Under the pieces are notes generated by a model that ran no database searches, was not told where the DNA came from, and saw only the letters and a program-made list of their open reading frames with translations. A DNA stretch of 64,000 nt, taken from assembly GCF_002077695.1 (NCBI RefSeq), contig NZ_MWUE01000003.1, forward strand, positions 186,001-250,000. The letters run 5' to 3'. The position numbers were made by a program, and so were the translations under genes. Source of the stretch: Pantoea latae (GTDB taxonomy: Bacteria; Pseudomonadota; Gammaproteobacteria; Enterobacterales; Enterobacteriaceae). Positions 7,706 through 16,216 of this stretch are shown here, one piece after another; the stretch's first letter is position 1; every line of letters begins with the position of its first letter.

Positions 7706-8668
7706 TTAATCCTCGATCTTGATTTTACCGGCCTTCAGATCGGCGATGATGCTGAACACCTTGTCCTGCACCTCTTTTCCGACATGGGCAAAAGGCGTGG
7801 CAAGGGTCCAGCCGTTGGTGGCGAGATTCTCGGTAATAATGCGATTGCCTAACTGACCCTCAACGAAGTGTTTGCCAATGTCGGCGTAGGACTTATCGAA
7901 GTTCATCACCGTGGAGGTCATCACGGCGTCAGGGAAGGTTTTTGACTGATCGGTGTAGGAGCCGAGGGTGAGCGCGCCCTCTTCATCCGCCGCCTGTTGA
8001 ATGCCGGCGTCAGCGGTATCCGCTGAGGGGATGACAAAATCAGCCCCACGCGCTATCGCGCCGGTGGCGATCTCTTTGGCGCGCGCCACATCGGTAAAAG
8101 AGCCGACATAGGCTGAGTCCACCTGGACATGAGGGTTAACGTAGGCGGCCCCCTTTTTAATAAACTGCACGGTGCGTTCAGCGGAGGGGATTGGCTCGCC
8201 GCCGATCACCGCGATATGCCCATTTTTACTGGCCGCCGCCGCCAGAGCGCCCAGCACGAAGCCATACTCGTCCCAGTCGACGGACCAGGCTGAATAGTTG
8301 GGCAGATTAGCGGTAGCGTTTTCATAGGAGTAGAGCACGAACTGGGTTGCAGGATATAGCGGGGCCACTTCTTTGATCGCGGCTGAATAGCCCGATGAGT
8401 GAGCGATAATCAGCTTCACGCCACCTGATGCAAGCTGGCGCAGCACTGAGGGCGCAGATTCATAGCTGGTGTGTTCCAGATAGCTCGGCGCAAAGCCGTC
8501 CTGCGCCGCCATTGACTTAAAGGCCGCATAACCGGCGGTGTCCCACGCGCCTTGCGTCACCGTTTGGGTGAAGAGCGCCGCCACCCGCGGTTTGCTCTCA
8601 TCCGCCTGAACGCCAGCACAGCTCATCGCCGCGCCTATTCCAATAGCCAACATCATGTTCAGTTTCAT
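7706..8668 (-). CDS. BMP-family periplasmic substrate-binding protein
   Basis: A 320-residue exported receptor: a signal peptide (MKLNMMLAIGIGAAMSCAGVQA) followed by a BMP/PnrA-type domain (VAALFTQTVTQGAWDTAGYAAF, GFVLGALAAAASKNGHIAVIGG, GADFVIPSADTADAGIQQAADE). There is no lipobox cysteine, so it is a soluble periplasmic protein, unlike the lipoproteins of Gram-positive bacteria. It has no Trp-rich nucleoside pocket that I can identify, so the ligand is open; a nucleobase, nucleoside or other N-heterocycle fits the neighbours. I chose ATG 8668 over 8692 because AGGAG lies 7 nt before it and the signal peptide starts there. Confidence 0.87.
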   Translation of the reverse strand: MKLNMMLAIGIGAAMSCAGVQADESKPRVAALFTQTVTQGAWDTAGYAAFKSMAAQDGFAPSYLEHTSYESAPSVLRQLASGGVKLIIAHSSGYSAAIKEVAPLYPATQFVLYSYENATANLPNYSAWSVDWDEYGFVLGALAAAASKNGHIAVIGGEPIPSAERTVQFIKKGAAYVNPHVQVDSAYVGSFTDVARAKEIATGAIARGADFVIPSADTADAGIQQAADEEGALTLGSYTDQSKTFPDAVMTSTVMNFDKSYADIGKHFVEGQLGNRIITENLATNGWTLATPFAHVGKEVQDKVFSIIADLKAGKIKIED

Positions 8669-8749
8669 CGCTCGACTCCTGGCAATCCGCATCGCGGGGA
8701 AATGATTAAAATGGCTGAACAGCGCCGTCAGCCTTGTCGTGGTCGCAGT

Positions 8750-9859
8750 TCAGCTTTGGTTTGCTTTTTGCCAGGCGCGGGCGTGAGTGGACACCCCATT
8801 CGCCTCCAGCACCTCCACCACCTCGGTGCCGACGGTGCGCAGGTCATCAATAAAGTCCGGCACAATGACCGTGACGCCATCAAGCTGCGCGCCTTTGATA
8901 ATCGCCGCCAGCTTGTTGCCGATGGTTTCAGGCGACCCCACCAGCACGGCGCGCGTCATGGCGTTGCGCTGCTCGCCCTGAGAGACGAACCGCTGCGCCA
9001 TGGTGTTTTGCCTGAAGCTTTTGTCGCCGGAGTACTCGCGTGTCTGGTTATCCAGGGCAATGGTGTCCACCCCGGCGTCATAGCGTGCAACGCGCTCACG
9101 CGCCTGCGCGTCTGTTGCGCCCGGCACGATGGTGAACAGCCCGTAGGTTTTGAAGTCGGGCTTGCCCTGCTCAGCCGCCAGCTGTTTCGCGCGCAGGCCC
9201 GTTTTTATAAAGTCGTCGTGATCCGAGCCGAGCATAAAGCTCGCCGTGCAGTGCTCCATGGTGAACAGGAATCCGCGATCCGAGGCGCCGGCGCAGATAA
9301 TGGGCGGCGGCGTCGCCGGTTTCGGGTTCGACATGCAGTCGGTCAGCTGATAATGCTTGCCCTGATGATCGACACGATCTTCCGTCCAGAGGCGCTTCAA
9401 CACCGTCAGCCATTCGGCAGCCAGCTCGTAGCGCTCGGCATGATCCAGATCCATCCACAACCCCATCTGCCCCTGATCGGAAGGATTGGAGCCGGAAACG
9501 ATGTTTAGTCCAAAGCGGCCTTTTGAGATCTGATCGAGTACCGCGCTCATTTTGGCCACCACCGCCGGATGGAAAACCATGGTATGCACGGTTCCCCACA
9601 CGCCGATGCGGCTGGTGGCCTCCGCCAGCCCCGCCATTGTCGTCAGGCTTTCCAGCGTGACGTCCCAGTGGCGCGAAGGGCCGCCGTAACCGCGCCATTT
9701 CGCCATTGACAGCGCAAAGTCAAAGCCGAGCTGCTCCGCCAGGATGGCGACTTGTTTGTTGTACTCATAGGTCGCCGGTAGCTGAGGGCTGGTGGTTGAG
9801 GTTATCCAGCCGCCATTGCCCACCGGCAGGAACACACCCAACTCAACGTTACGATTCAT
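8750..9859 (-). CDS. RutA-like flavin-dependent monooxygenase (luciferase-like family)
   Basis: A 369-residue LLM-class enzyme resembling pyrimidine monooxygenase RutA: GVFLPVGNGGW (RutA: GVFVPIGNNGW), FDFALSMAKWRGYGG (RutA: FDFALSMIKLRGFGG), SRIGVWGTV, KGRFGLNIVSGSNPSDQGQMG, and PPPIICAGASDRG. RutA uses FMNH2 and O2 to open the uracil ring. The KWRGYGG pocket is kept, but the segment after IVSG differs from RutA (SNPSDQ in place of WQKPEY), so the substrate may be another heterocycle. The start has an ideal AAGGAGTT site. The gene lies 15 nt after the RutD-like hydrolase and before the ABC importer; its reduced flavin probably comes from 3146-3661. Confidence 0.85.
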   Translation of the reverse strand: MNRNVELGVFLPVGNGGWITSTTSPQLPATYEYNKQVAILAEQLGFDFALSMAKWRGYGGPSRHWDVTLESLTTMAGLAEATSRIGVWGTVHTMVFHPAVVAKMSAVLDQISKGRFGLNIVSGSNPSDQGQMGLWMDLDHAERYELAAEWLTVLKRLWTEDRVDHQGKHYQLTDCMSNPKPATPPPIICAGASDRGFLFTMEHCTASFMLGSDHDDFIKTGLRAKQLAAEQGKPDFKTYGLFTIVPGATDAQARERVARYDAGVDTIALDNQTREYSGDKSFRQNTMAQRFVSQGEQRNAMTRAVLVGSPETIGNKLAAIIKGAQLDGVTVIVPDFIDDLRTVGTEVVEVLEANGVSTHARAWQKANQS

Positions 9860-9874
9860 GGTTAACTCCTTAAA

Positions 9875-10678
9875 TCAATTCGCGTGATGGACCCGGGTCA
9901 TAAAGTCGAGCGCAATCTGGTTAAACAACGGGGGTTCTGTTTCAGAAAAGCTGTGGCCGCCCTGAGGCACGATTGTCAACTCAGCACCCGCTATTGCGCC
10001 CGCCAGCAGGCGCGACTGATAGGGCGGCGTCAGAATGTCATCCTGCGCGCAGACCACCAGCGTGGGAGTGGTAATCAGGGGAAGTAAGGCCGTGGCGTCA
10101 TGCGCCATAATGGCGTCAATGCGGCTGAGCACCACGTCGCGCTGAGGAAAATGGCGGGCAGACGCCAGCAGCGCAGGCGACAGTCGCTCGGCGTGTTTGC
10201 TGAGGTGCTCCGGCGGATAGAGAAAAAGCGCGCTGCCATGCACGTACTCTTCGAGACTGCTGCCGACTAACAGGGCGCGACGCATTCTGAAGCACCAGTT
10301 GAAGTGCAAATCGGAACGGGGCCAGCTGGCATAGAGCACCATGCCCGCTAACAGCCCAGGCTGACGCGCCGCCAGGATCTGACCAATAGCGCCGCCGGTG
10401 GAGTGACCCACTAACACGGGACGAACCAGCCCGAGTGCGGCGATCAAGGCCTGCAGATCGTCGGCCAGCGTGTCGAGGCTATAGGGACCCGCGGGATGAT
10501 CTGACCTTCCTGCGCCCCGCTGATCGTAAGTGACCACGGTAAAATCCTGAGCAAACCACGCCACCTGCGGTGCCCAGTAGGCGGCGGTGCCGCCCAGGCC
10601 TGAAACAAAAATGATTACCGGCCCCTTTCCCTGTTTCTCGAAATAGGTCTGAATCCCGTTAGTCATGATGCTCGGCAT
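9875..10678 (-). CDS. RutD-like alpha/beta hydrolase
   Basis: A 267-residue alpha/beta hydrolase with oxyanion segment VSGLGGTAAYWAPQ, YDQRGAG, nucleophile elbow GHSTGG, acid residue in VVCAQDDILTP and catalytic His in PQGGHSFSE. The line-up with E. coli RutD (ISGLGGSGSYWLPQ, YDQRGTG, LFLYP before the cap, ICASDDLLVP) is close. RutD speeds the release of carbamate or hydrolysis of aminoacrylate in uracil breakdown. It sits directly upstream of the RutA-like gene (15 nt), which supports one pathway. No RutB (isochorismatase-like ureidoacrylate hydrolase) is found in the window, so this hydrolase may cover a different step. Confidence 0.8.
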   Translation of the reverse strand: MPSIMTNGIQTYFEKQGKGPVIIFVSGLGGTAAYWAPQVAWFAQDFTVVTYDQRGAGRSDHPAGPYSLDTLADDLQALIAALGLVRPVLVGHSTGGAIGQILAARQPGLLAGMVLYASWPRSDLHFNWCFRMRRALLVGSSLEEYVHGSALFLYPPEHLSKHAERLSPALLASARHFPQRDVVLSRIDAIMAHDATALLPLITTPTLVVCAQDDILTPPYQSRLLAGAIAGAELTIVPQGGHSFSETEPPLFNQIALDFMTRVHHAN

Positions 10679-10843
10679 CTCACTACCCTCTTTTCTGACG
10701 GCGTCAGGCGTTTAATCACGCGATGACGCATTGATACCACGGGATTCAGGGGCGAAAGTAATGCCGTCTTCAGCACGCCGCGTTGCCGGTTTTGGTACGC
10801 CAGAGATCGATTGTGGAAACGGTGGGGAGGCGCAGGAAAAGCC

Positions 10844-11731
10844 CTACTCAAATTCCTGACAGATATGTTTAAGGAACTGGTGCGCGGCAAAGGAAAGGGA
10901 GCGGTCGCGATGCACGCAAATTTCGATGTTGGCGCGCTGTAGCGCCTCGTTATCGACCGGTATGGCGATAAGCGTGTTTTGCTCAATTTCCCGACGGGCA
11001 ATCTGCACCGGGCCAATCGTCAGCGTGCGGCCAGCAATCGCCATCGCCTTAGCCAGTTCAAGATTGTTAGTGTTCACAATGGATTGCGGATTGAGATGCA
11101 GACTGCGGGTCACGCTGTCGAAGGTCTGGCGCATACCAAAACTGGACACCGGCAGGGCGACAGGATAGGAACAGATCTCTTTCAGGCTCACGGCGCGATG
11201 CTGAGCCAGAGGATGTTTTAGTGAGACCAGGCACTGAACGGGTGCAGGAAAGCGTTTGATCACCTCAATGCCCGCACGCTCGCCCGTATTGAACACAATA
11301 CCGATATCAATTTCATCGCGGATAATCGCTTCAAGGGTGCGATCGGATGATTCGCTGTTAATCGAGAAATGTATCGCCGGATAATGCTCATTAAAATGGG
11401 TCATAATGCGCGGCAAAATGGTCTGAACCACCGCTTCGATCACCCAGATTTTCACTTCCCCTTCACGTAAGCCCTTCAGGTTTTTGATCGATTCATGAAT
11501 GCGGTCCAGGTCGCGACACATTTTGCGGGTGAATCGTTCTAACAGGGTGCCTGCTGGCGTCAGGCGAATGCCGGTATTGGTGCGTTCCAGTAAGGTCACG
11601 CCCAGGCTGTGTTCAAGCAGCGCTATCTGACGGCTGATCGCCGATGGCGCGATATGCAGACGGTCGGCGGCCCGTCGGATAGATCCGGTTTCAGCCACTT
11701 CATTGAAATATTTATAGGTGTTCAGGTTCAT
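10844..11731 (-). CDS. LysR-family transcriptional regulator of the Rut-like locus
   Basis: A 295-residue LysR-type regulator: N-terminal winged helix-turn-helix (TGSIRRAADRLHIAPSAISRQIALLEHSLG, residues about 14-43) followed by a two-lobed ligand-sensing domain. It is on the same strand as the hydrolase-monooxygenase-ABC genes, 165 nt upstream of them, and downstream of the deacetylase-SDR-KPR-carrier genes, so it may control either or both. The second ATG (11731) is preferred to 11740; GAGAGAA lies just before it and the usual LysR beginning (MNLNTYKYF) starts there. The inducer is unknown. Confidence 0.85.
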   Translation of the reverse strand: MNLNTYKYFNEVAETGSIRRAADRLHIAPSAISRQIALLEHSLGVTLLERTNTGIRLTPAGTLLERFTRKMCRDLDRIHESIKNLKGLREGEVKIWVIEAVVQTILPRIMTHFNEHYPAIHFSINSESSDRTLEAIIRDEIDIGIVFNTGERAGIEVIKRFPAPVQCLVSLKHPLAQHRAVSLKEICSYPVALPVSSFGMRQTFDSVTRSLHLNPQSIVNTNNLELAKAMAIAGRTLTIGPVQIARREIEQNTLIAIPVDNEALQRANIEICVHRDRSLSFAAHQFLKHICQEFE

Positions 11732-11886
11732 TTCTCTCATCCGGTAACGCGCAGGGCGGTAAAACCTTTAAGCAATTTCGATGCCAGATGAGGGTTACAA
11801 CGGTTTATGTATGAGAATGAAATTCGCTGATTGAACGCCCTACTGACAGACTTCAGCCAGCGATCGCCCCGGCTGAAGCCTGATGG

Positions 11887-12792
11887 TCAGATTTCTGCCG
11901 AATGCGCCTTCACCCAGCGCACCACGTCGGCATGCGTGGCGAACCAGGCGCCTGAGGCTTTCCCCAGCCGCACAATCTCTTCCAGAATCCATATACGCGA
12001 TCGCGGCGAAATAATGTGCGGATGCATCGTCAGCTGGAACAAACCGCCCTCCCGCTGAGCGTACTCCAGTTCGCGCCGGAAAATATCGAACACCGACTCC
12101 GGCGAAGTATAGGGACGCAGCGCCTGAAAACGGTTCATCATAAAATAGACCGCGTCATCGCGTATCCACTCTACCGGCAGCTCAACCACGCCGCTCGCCT
12201 CGCCATCCAGCAGCAGCTCATAGCAGTGCTCGTCCGCCATCAGCGACGAGTCATACAGCAGCCCCATCTCTTTCGCTATCCGCAGCGTATGCGGGCTAAA
12301 GTCCCATGAAGGGGTGCGCATGCCCACCGGACGCTGGCCCGTCACCTTTTCCAGCGTATCGGCGGATTTCAGCATCAGCGACCGTTCGTCTTCATATGAC
12401 AGCACGGAATTCAGCTCGTGGATCCAGCCGTGCAACGCGATTTCATGCCCCTGAGCCTGTAGCCTGCCCTGCTCCTCGGGATAAAGCAGCGCGCAGACGG
12501 CGGGCACATAGAAGCTCGCCGGCACCCCGGCGCTGCTGAGAATCGCCTCAATGCGCGGAATGCCGACGCGCGTGCCATATTGCCCCCAGCTCATGCGCCC
12601 ATAGGAGTTGCCTCCTTCGCGCAGTTCATTGGTTTCATGATCGCTGTCGAACGAAAGGGCGATGGCGAAGGGTGCATCGCCGGGCCAGCGGCGCGGCTTC
12701 AGTGTCCGGCCGGCGCGCACGTGGTTGACCTTCTGCTGCCAGGTTTCATCCGGCCACTGCCAGGGTTGCTGTTCAGATTCGCTATGCTGCAT
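11887..12792 (-). CDS. Polysaccharide-deacetylase/PuuE-like amide hydrolase
   Basis: A 301-residue NodB-fold (carbohydrate esterase 4) protein. Visible landmarks are IALSFDSDHET (metal Asp motif), YGTRVGIPRIEAILSSAGVPASFYVPA, HEIALHGWIHE (HxxxxH-like metal motif), GMRTPSWDFS, and the C-terminal FQLTMHPHII. This layout resembles cofactor-independent allantoinase PuuE and related amidases that open cyclic amides more than it does true sugar deacetylases, and there is no signal peptide, arguing for a cytoplasmic small-molecule substrate. GGGGGAAG lies 8 nt before ATG 12792, so I prefer this to ATG 12810. It follows the SDR gene by 4 nt, hence one operon. Confidence 0.75.
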   Translation of the reverse strand: MQHSESEQQPWQWPDETWQQKVNHVRAGRTLKPRRWPGDAPFAIALSFDSDHETNELREGGNSYGRMSWGQYGTRVGIPRIEAILSSAGVPASFYVPAVCALLYPEEQGRLQAQGHEIALHGWIHELNSVLSYEDERSLMLKSADTLEKVTGQRPVGMRTPSWDFSPHTLRIAKEMGLLYDSSLMADEHCYELLLDGEASGVVELPVEWIRDDAVYFMMNRFQALRPYTSPESVFDIFRRELEYAQREGGLFQLTMHPHIISPRSRIWILEEIVRLGKASGAWFATHADVVRWVKAHSAEI

Positions 12793-12796
12793 AGGT

Positions 12797-13549
12797 TTAA
12801 CTTCCCCCATCTACTGAGATAATTTGTCCATTGATAAACGACGACAGGTCGGAAGCGAGGAAAACCGCCGCGTGCGCGATATCCTCGACGCTGCCGAGGC
12901 GTCGCAGCGCAATGCCCTGTAGCAGCTGCTGCTGGCGCGCTTCGCCGAAGTTTTCCCACTGCTTTCTGGTGGCGTCGTTGGTAAACACAAAGCCGGGCGC
13001 AACGGCGTTAACGTTGATGCCGAAGGGGCCAAGCTCGTGCGCCAGCTGTCGGGTCAGCCCGAGTACGGCATGCTTTGCGGCGCAGTAGGCCTGCACGCCG
13101 GTCAGCGAGGCCTTCAGGGCGGCGCCCGAGCTGATATTGATAATTTTTCCCTGACCAGCCTGTTTCATCAGAGGCGCGACGGCGCGGCTTAGCGCAAAGG
13201 TGGCGTTCAGATTGATATCGATTACGCTGTCCCATTCGGCGTCGCTTACCTGCGCAATCGCTTTGCCCTGCTGGCCCGCCACGCCGCCCGCGTTATTGAT
13301 CAGCACGTCGATCGCCCGCGCGCCTTGCCTGCTGACCGCGTCGATCCATCCAGCGGCGGCCTGCCTGTCGCAGAGGTCGACAACCGCGGTGGCGATGCCC
13401 GCCTCGGAGAGATCCTGCATCGCTTCGGCGCGGATATCGCAAACGTGCACCTCCGCGCCCAGCGCCTGAAACTGGCGCGCCATCTCCCGACCGAAACCAA
13501 TTGCGCCGCCGCTGATGGCAACGCGTTTTCCCGCAAATGACAGCATCAT
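12797..13549 (-). CDS. Short-chain dehydrogenase/reductase (FabG-like fold)
   Basis: A 250-residue classical SDR. The cofactor motif is ISGGAIGFGREMA (a variant of TGxxxGxG), NNAG lies near residue 87, and the catalytic triad is Ser in NISSGAA with YCAAK. The C-terminal end INGQIISVDGG is typical. Asp in HVCDIRAE after strand two suggests NAD(H) preference. It overlaps the upstream ketopantoate-reductase-like gene by 4 nt (ATGA) and is 4 nt before the deacetylase gene, so the three are co-translated. The substrate is a hydroxy or keto compound of the same pathway, not identified. Confidence 0.85.
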   Translation of the reverse strand: MMLSFAGKRVAISGGAIGFGREMARQFQALGAEVHVCDIRAEAMQDLSEAGIATAVVDLCDRQAAAGWIDAVSRQGARAIDVLINNAGGVAGQQGKAIAQVSDAEWDSVIDINLNATFALSRAVAPLMKQAGQGKIINISSGAALKASLTGVQAYCAAKHAVLGLTRQLAHELGPFGINVNAVAPGFVFTNDATRKQWENFGEARQQQLLQGIALRRLGSVEDIAHAAVFLASDLSSFINGQIISVDGGS

Positions 13550-14559
13550 GGCAATAGCTCGCTAAGGTTGTGATCGGACAGGGGACGCTCTCCCGCCTCT
13601 ATCTGGTGGATCAGGGCGATAAGCGCATTCAGAGCGGGAGAGGAAAGGTGGCGTGCGGCGGCCATCGCGGCCACCACGCCCATCTGCCCGTCAACCTCGG
13701 TGGGCCGCTTGCGGATCGCCAGATCGCGCCAGATGCCGGAGTGGGTTTTGCTGTTGGGCCGATTAAAGGCCACCATCTGCTCGAAGGTGCGATCGATGCG
13801 GTCTGCGCTGGCGTTGGGGCGAAACGCCTCCGGGTCGAAACCGTTAAAGCCGCGCAGCGGAATGGCGTATGCGTCCGCCACCTGCACAACCTCGCCCGCC
13901 AGCTGGGTCAGCACCGGGCGGATATCGCGGCGCGCCAGGCAGTCGGCGATGCCCTTTTCCCCTGTCGCCTGGGCAAACAGCAGCGATGCGTAGGCGAGCT
14001 TGCCCCACAGCCACGACGATAGCGCGTCTGACTGCATCACGTCGGGTTCAAAATGGCGCAGGTCCTGATGCAAGGCCGCCAGCCGGGGCGTCATCTCGCC
14101 ATGCAGTTCGCCAATCACCGCCGCGCCGCGGTTGGAGTAGTGAATTTCGCCCGGCGCAATCCAGTCGGCATAAAAGTTAATAAACGCGCCGATGGTGCGA
14201 TCTTCACCGACAACAGCGGCAATGGCCGACTCGCACAGACCATTTTGCAGAGATAACACATAGCCATCCGGCTGCAGAAAGGGGGCCAGCTGCCGCGCAG
14301 CCTCCGCCGTATGATGCGCCTTTACCGCAAGGAAGATACGCCGCCAGCGCCCGCTCAGTTCAGCGGGCGTAAACGCCGGTGCCGTTACGGTAAACTCGTC
14401 CACGCCGATGATATGCAGCCCGGCGTCAGGATCCTTGATGCGGCTGACGTGCGCGCCATCAATGTCGACAAAGGTGACGTCATAGCCTGCCCGTTTAAGC
14501 CATGCCCCTACCGTGCCGCCAATGGCTCCAGCGCCCCAAATCAAAATATCGTTGCTCAT
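13546..14559 (-). CDS. Ketopantoate reductase (ApbA/PanE)-family dehydrogenase
   Basis: A 337-residue protein of the PanE family: dinucleotide motif WGAGAIGG (about residues 7-14), AVKAHHT with the conserved lysine, LQNGL, SWLWGKLAYA, and a helical C-terminal domain. PanE enzymes reduce 2-oxo acids to 2-hydroxy acids with NADPH. Members outside pantothenate synthesis are common in catabolic operons, and this one, between a carrier gene and an SDR, is probably one of those rather than the housekeeping panE. Its length is above the usual 300 residues. I chose ATG 14559 because CGGAGG lies 6 nt before it; upstream codons in frame have none. Confidence 0.8.
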   Translation of the reverse strand: MSNDILIWGAGAIGGTVGAWLKRAGYDVTFVDIDGAHVSRIKDPDAGLHIIGVDEFTVTAPAFTPAELSGRWRRIFLAVKAHHTAEAARQLAPFLQPDGYVLSLQNGLCESAIAAVVGEDRTIGAFINFYADWIAPGEIHYSNRGAAVIGELHGEMTPRLAALHQDLRHFEPDVMQSDALSSWLWGKLAYASLLFAQATGEKGIADCLARRDIRPVLTQLAGEVVQVADAYAIPLRGFNGFDPEAFRPNASADRIDRTFEQMVAFNRPNSKTHSGIWRDLAIRKRPTEVDGQMGVVAAMAAARHLSSPALNALIALIHQIEAGERPLSDHNLSELLP

Positions 14560-14575
14560 TATTGCCTCCGGTAAA

Positions 14576-15883
14576 TTAGCGCAGCGCCTCGCGCGCCGTC
14601 TCACGCAGCCGCATGATCACCAGCCCGGATACTGCGCCCGCCAGCATCAGGTAGAAGGTCGGCGAAATCGGCATACCGGTCACATCGATCAGGCCGGTGG
14701 AGATAAAGGGCGCAAAACCGCCGAAGATCGCCGTCGACAGGCTGTAACCAATTGAAAGCAGCGTGGTGCGCGAAGCGGTAGGAAAGATTTCGCACAAGGC
14801 GGCTGGGGCGGCGCCGGAAAAGGCGGCGATAAACAGATTGAAGACAATCTGCACTGCCAGCACCACGTAAAAGGTTTTCGCGGACAGCAGCAGATAAAAT
14901 AGCGGATAAGGCAGAATAACGAAGGCGGCGCAGCAGGCCAGCAGCAGCGGTTTGCGCCCAATGCGGTCCGAAAGCGCGCCGAAAAAAGGAATGGTGGCCA
15001 CCATGATCGTCAGGGCAATGGCGTTAGAGATCAGCGCCTGCGTCTGGCTGAAGCCGACCTGTTTATTCAAAAACGTCGGCATCCAGGAAAGCATGACGTA
15101 ATAGGAAACCGTCCAGATAATAGCAAAGCCGAAGGTCTGGCCCATCATGCGCAGCGCGGCGTTAAGCGGCACTTTTTTGCTGGCGGATGAGGCTTCCTGC
15201 GCGGCGATAAAGGCCGGCGTCTCTTCCAGATTGCGGCGCATATAGACGCCGACCGGCAGCAGCACGACGCCAAGCAGGAAGGGGATGCGCCACGCCCAGT
15301 CCACCATCTGCTGCTCGCTAAAGATCACCGTCACTATCGCCACCACCAGACTGGTGACCAGCTGAGCAGAGGCGATAGCGGCCTGCCCCAGCGCGCCGAA
15401 CAAACCGCGTTTGCCTGTCGGCGCGGACTCTACCACGAAGGTGGTAGCCGTTCCCCATTCACCGCCTGCGGCCAGTCCCTGAATCAGCCGGATGATCACC
15501 AGCATCACCGGGGCGAGAATGCCGGCCGTCTCATAGGTGGGCAGCAGGCCAATACCGACGGTGCCCAGCGCCATGCCGTAGATGGTGATTTTCAGCGCCA
15601 CGCTGCGGCCATATTTATCCGCGATGCGGCCGATAACGGCGCCGCCAAGCGGTCGCGCGAGAAATCCGACGCCAAAGGTCGCAAAACTGGCGAGCAGGCC
15701 GGTTGAACCGTCTCCCTGGTAGAAGTTGCGGGCGATCAGCGAGGCCATATAGGCGAAAATGATGAAGTCATAGTATTCAAGTACGTTGCCTACCATGGCA
15801 GCAAACAGCTGGCGACGTTTGCGACGGGCGGGCGTCTCGGCTGAATAATGATTTAACTCCTGGGTGAACTGGTCTTGGCTCAT
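14576..15883 (-). CDS. MFS carrier, metabolite:H+ symporter (MHS) family
   Basis: A 435-residue, 12-segment carrier with the MHS signatures NVLEYYDFIIFAYMA in helix 1, GFLARPLGGAVIGRIADKYGR in loop 2-3, and RLIQGLAAGGEWGTATTFVVE in helix 4, as in ShiA, KgtP and ProP. It probably brings an organic acid or related compound into the cytoplasm with protons. The reductase, SDR and deacetylase genes follow on the same transcript, so the cargo is presumably their substrate. Two palindromes resembling the site before the iclR-type gene lie in its leader (15923-15958). The ATG at 15883 is chosen for homology; its ribosome site is weak (GAGAG). Confidence 0.85.
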   Translation of the reverse strand: MSQDQFTQELNHYSAETPARRKRRQLFAAMVGNVLEYYDFIIFAYMASLIARNFYQGDGSTGLLASFATFGVGFLARPLGGAVIGRIADKYGRSVALKITIYGMALGTVGIGLLPTYETAGILAPVMLVIIRLIQGLAAGGEWGTATTFVVESAPTGKRGLFGALGQAAIASAQLVTSLVVAIVTVIFSEQQMVDWAWRIPFLLGVVLLPVGVYMRRNLEETPAFIAAQEASSASKKVPLNAALRMMGQTFGFAIIWTVSYYVMLSWMPTFLNKQVGFSQTQALISNAIALTIMVATIPFFGALSDRIGRKPLLLACCAAFVILPYPLFYLLLSAKTFYVVLAVQIVFNLFIAAFSGAAPAALCEIFPTASRTTLLSIGYSLSTAIFGGFAPFISTGLIDVTGMPISPTFYLMLAGAVSGLVIMRLRETAREALR

Positions 15884-15922
15884 AGTCAGGCTCTCAGTCA
15901 GGGCGGCAGGAAAAAGCATCGT

Positions 15923-15940
15923 TGTTCATATATATGAACA
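15923..15940. promoter_or_regulatory. IclR-type operator 1 in front of the MHS carrier operon
   Basis: TGTTCATATATATGAACA is a perfect 18-bp palindrome, 40 bp upstream of the carrier start codon. The same core (GTTCATATATxTGAAC) recurs upstream of the IclR-type gene at 17012-17029, so it is very probably the binding site of that regulator. Confidence 0.75.
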
Positions 15941-15946
15941 CTCGTT

Positions 15947-15958
15947 TTCATATATGAA
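15947..15958. promoter_or_regulatory. IclR-type operator 2 (half-strength copy)
   Basis: TTCATATATGAA is a perfect 12-bp palindrome that repeats the inner core of operator 1. Its centre is 21 bp away from that of operator 1 (two helical turns), which would allow two dimers to bind side by side. Confidence 0.6.
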
Positions 15959-16216
15959 TTTAACCTGACACAGTTTTTCACCGCGATCCAGTGGGCGGAT
16001 CCAGCCAACGTCATGACGCGTCGATAGCAATAAATGTCTTTTTTATGCGCGAAAGGCAGTGCAAAAATCACACAGAATAAACGGGCAGGTGTTTTTTAAC
16101 CGCCAGTAAAACGTATGACGCTATAACTGGCTGGTTAAAAAAGAGGTCGAAGAGAGGATTTTTTGGCTAAAAATAAGAAGTTCGTATCATCAGAGGGCAC
16201 GATGATAAGGCCTGGC

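Larger units (their letters stand above)
15884..16216. other. Regulatory gap between the IclR-type gene and the MHS carrier gene
   Basis: This 333-bp stretch holds the promoter region of the carrier operon, with the two operator palindromes described separately at 15923-15940 and 15947-15958. The rest is an AT-rich tail of the regulator gene without a clear gene or terminator. Confidence 0.5.

Noticed and set aside
8552-9508. A 318-residue open frame on the plus strand
   Set aside because: It is the shadow of the RutA-like monooxygenase and BMP receptor genes.
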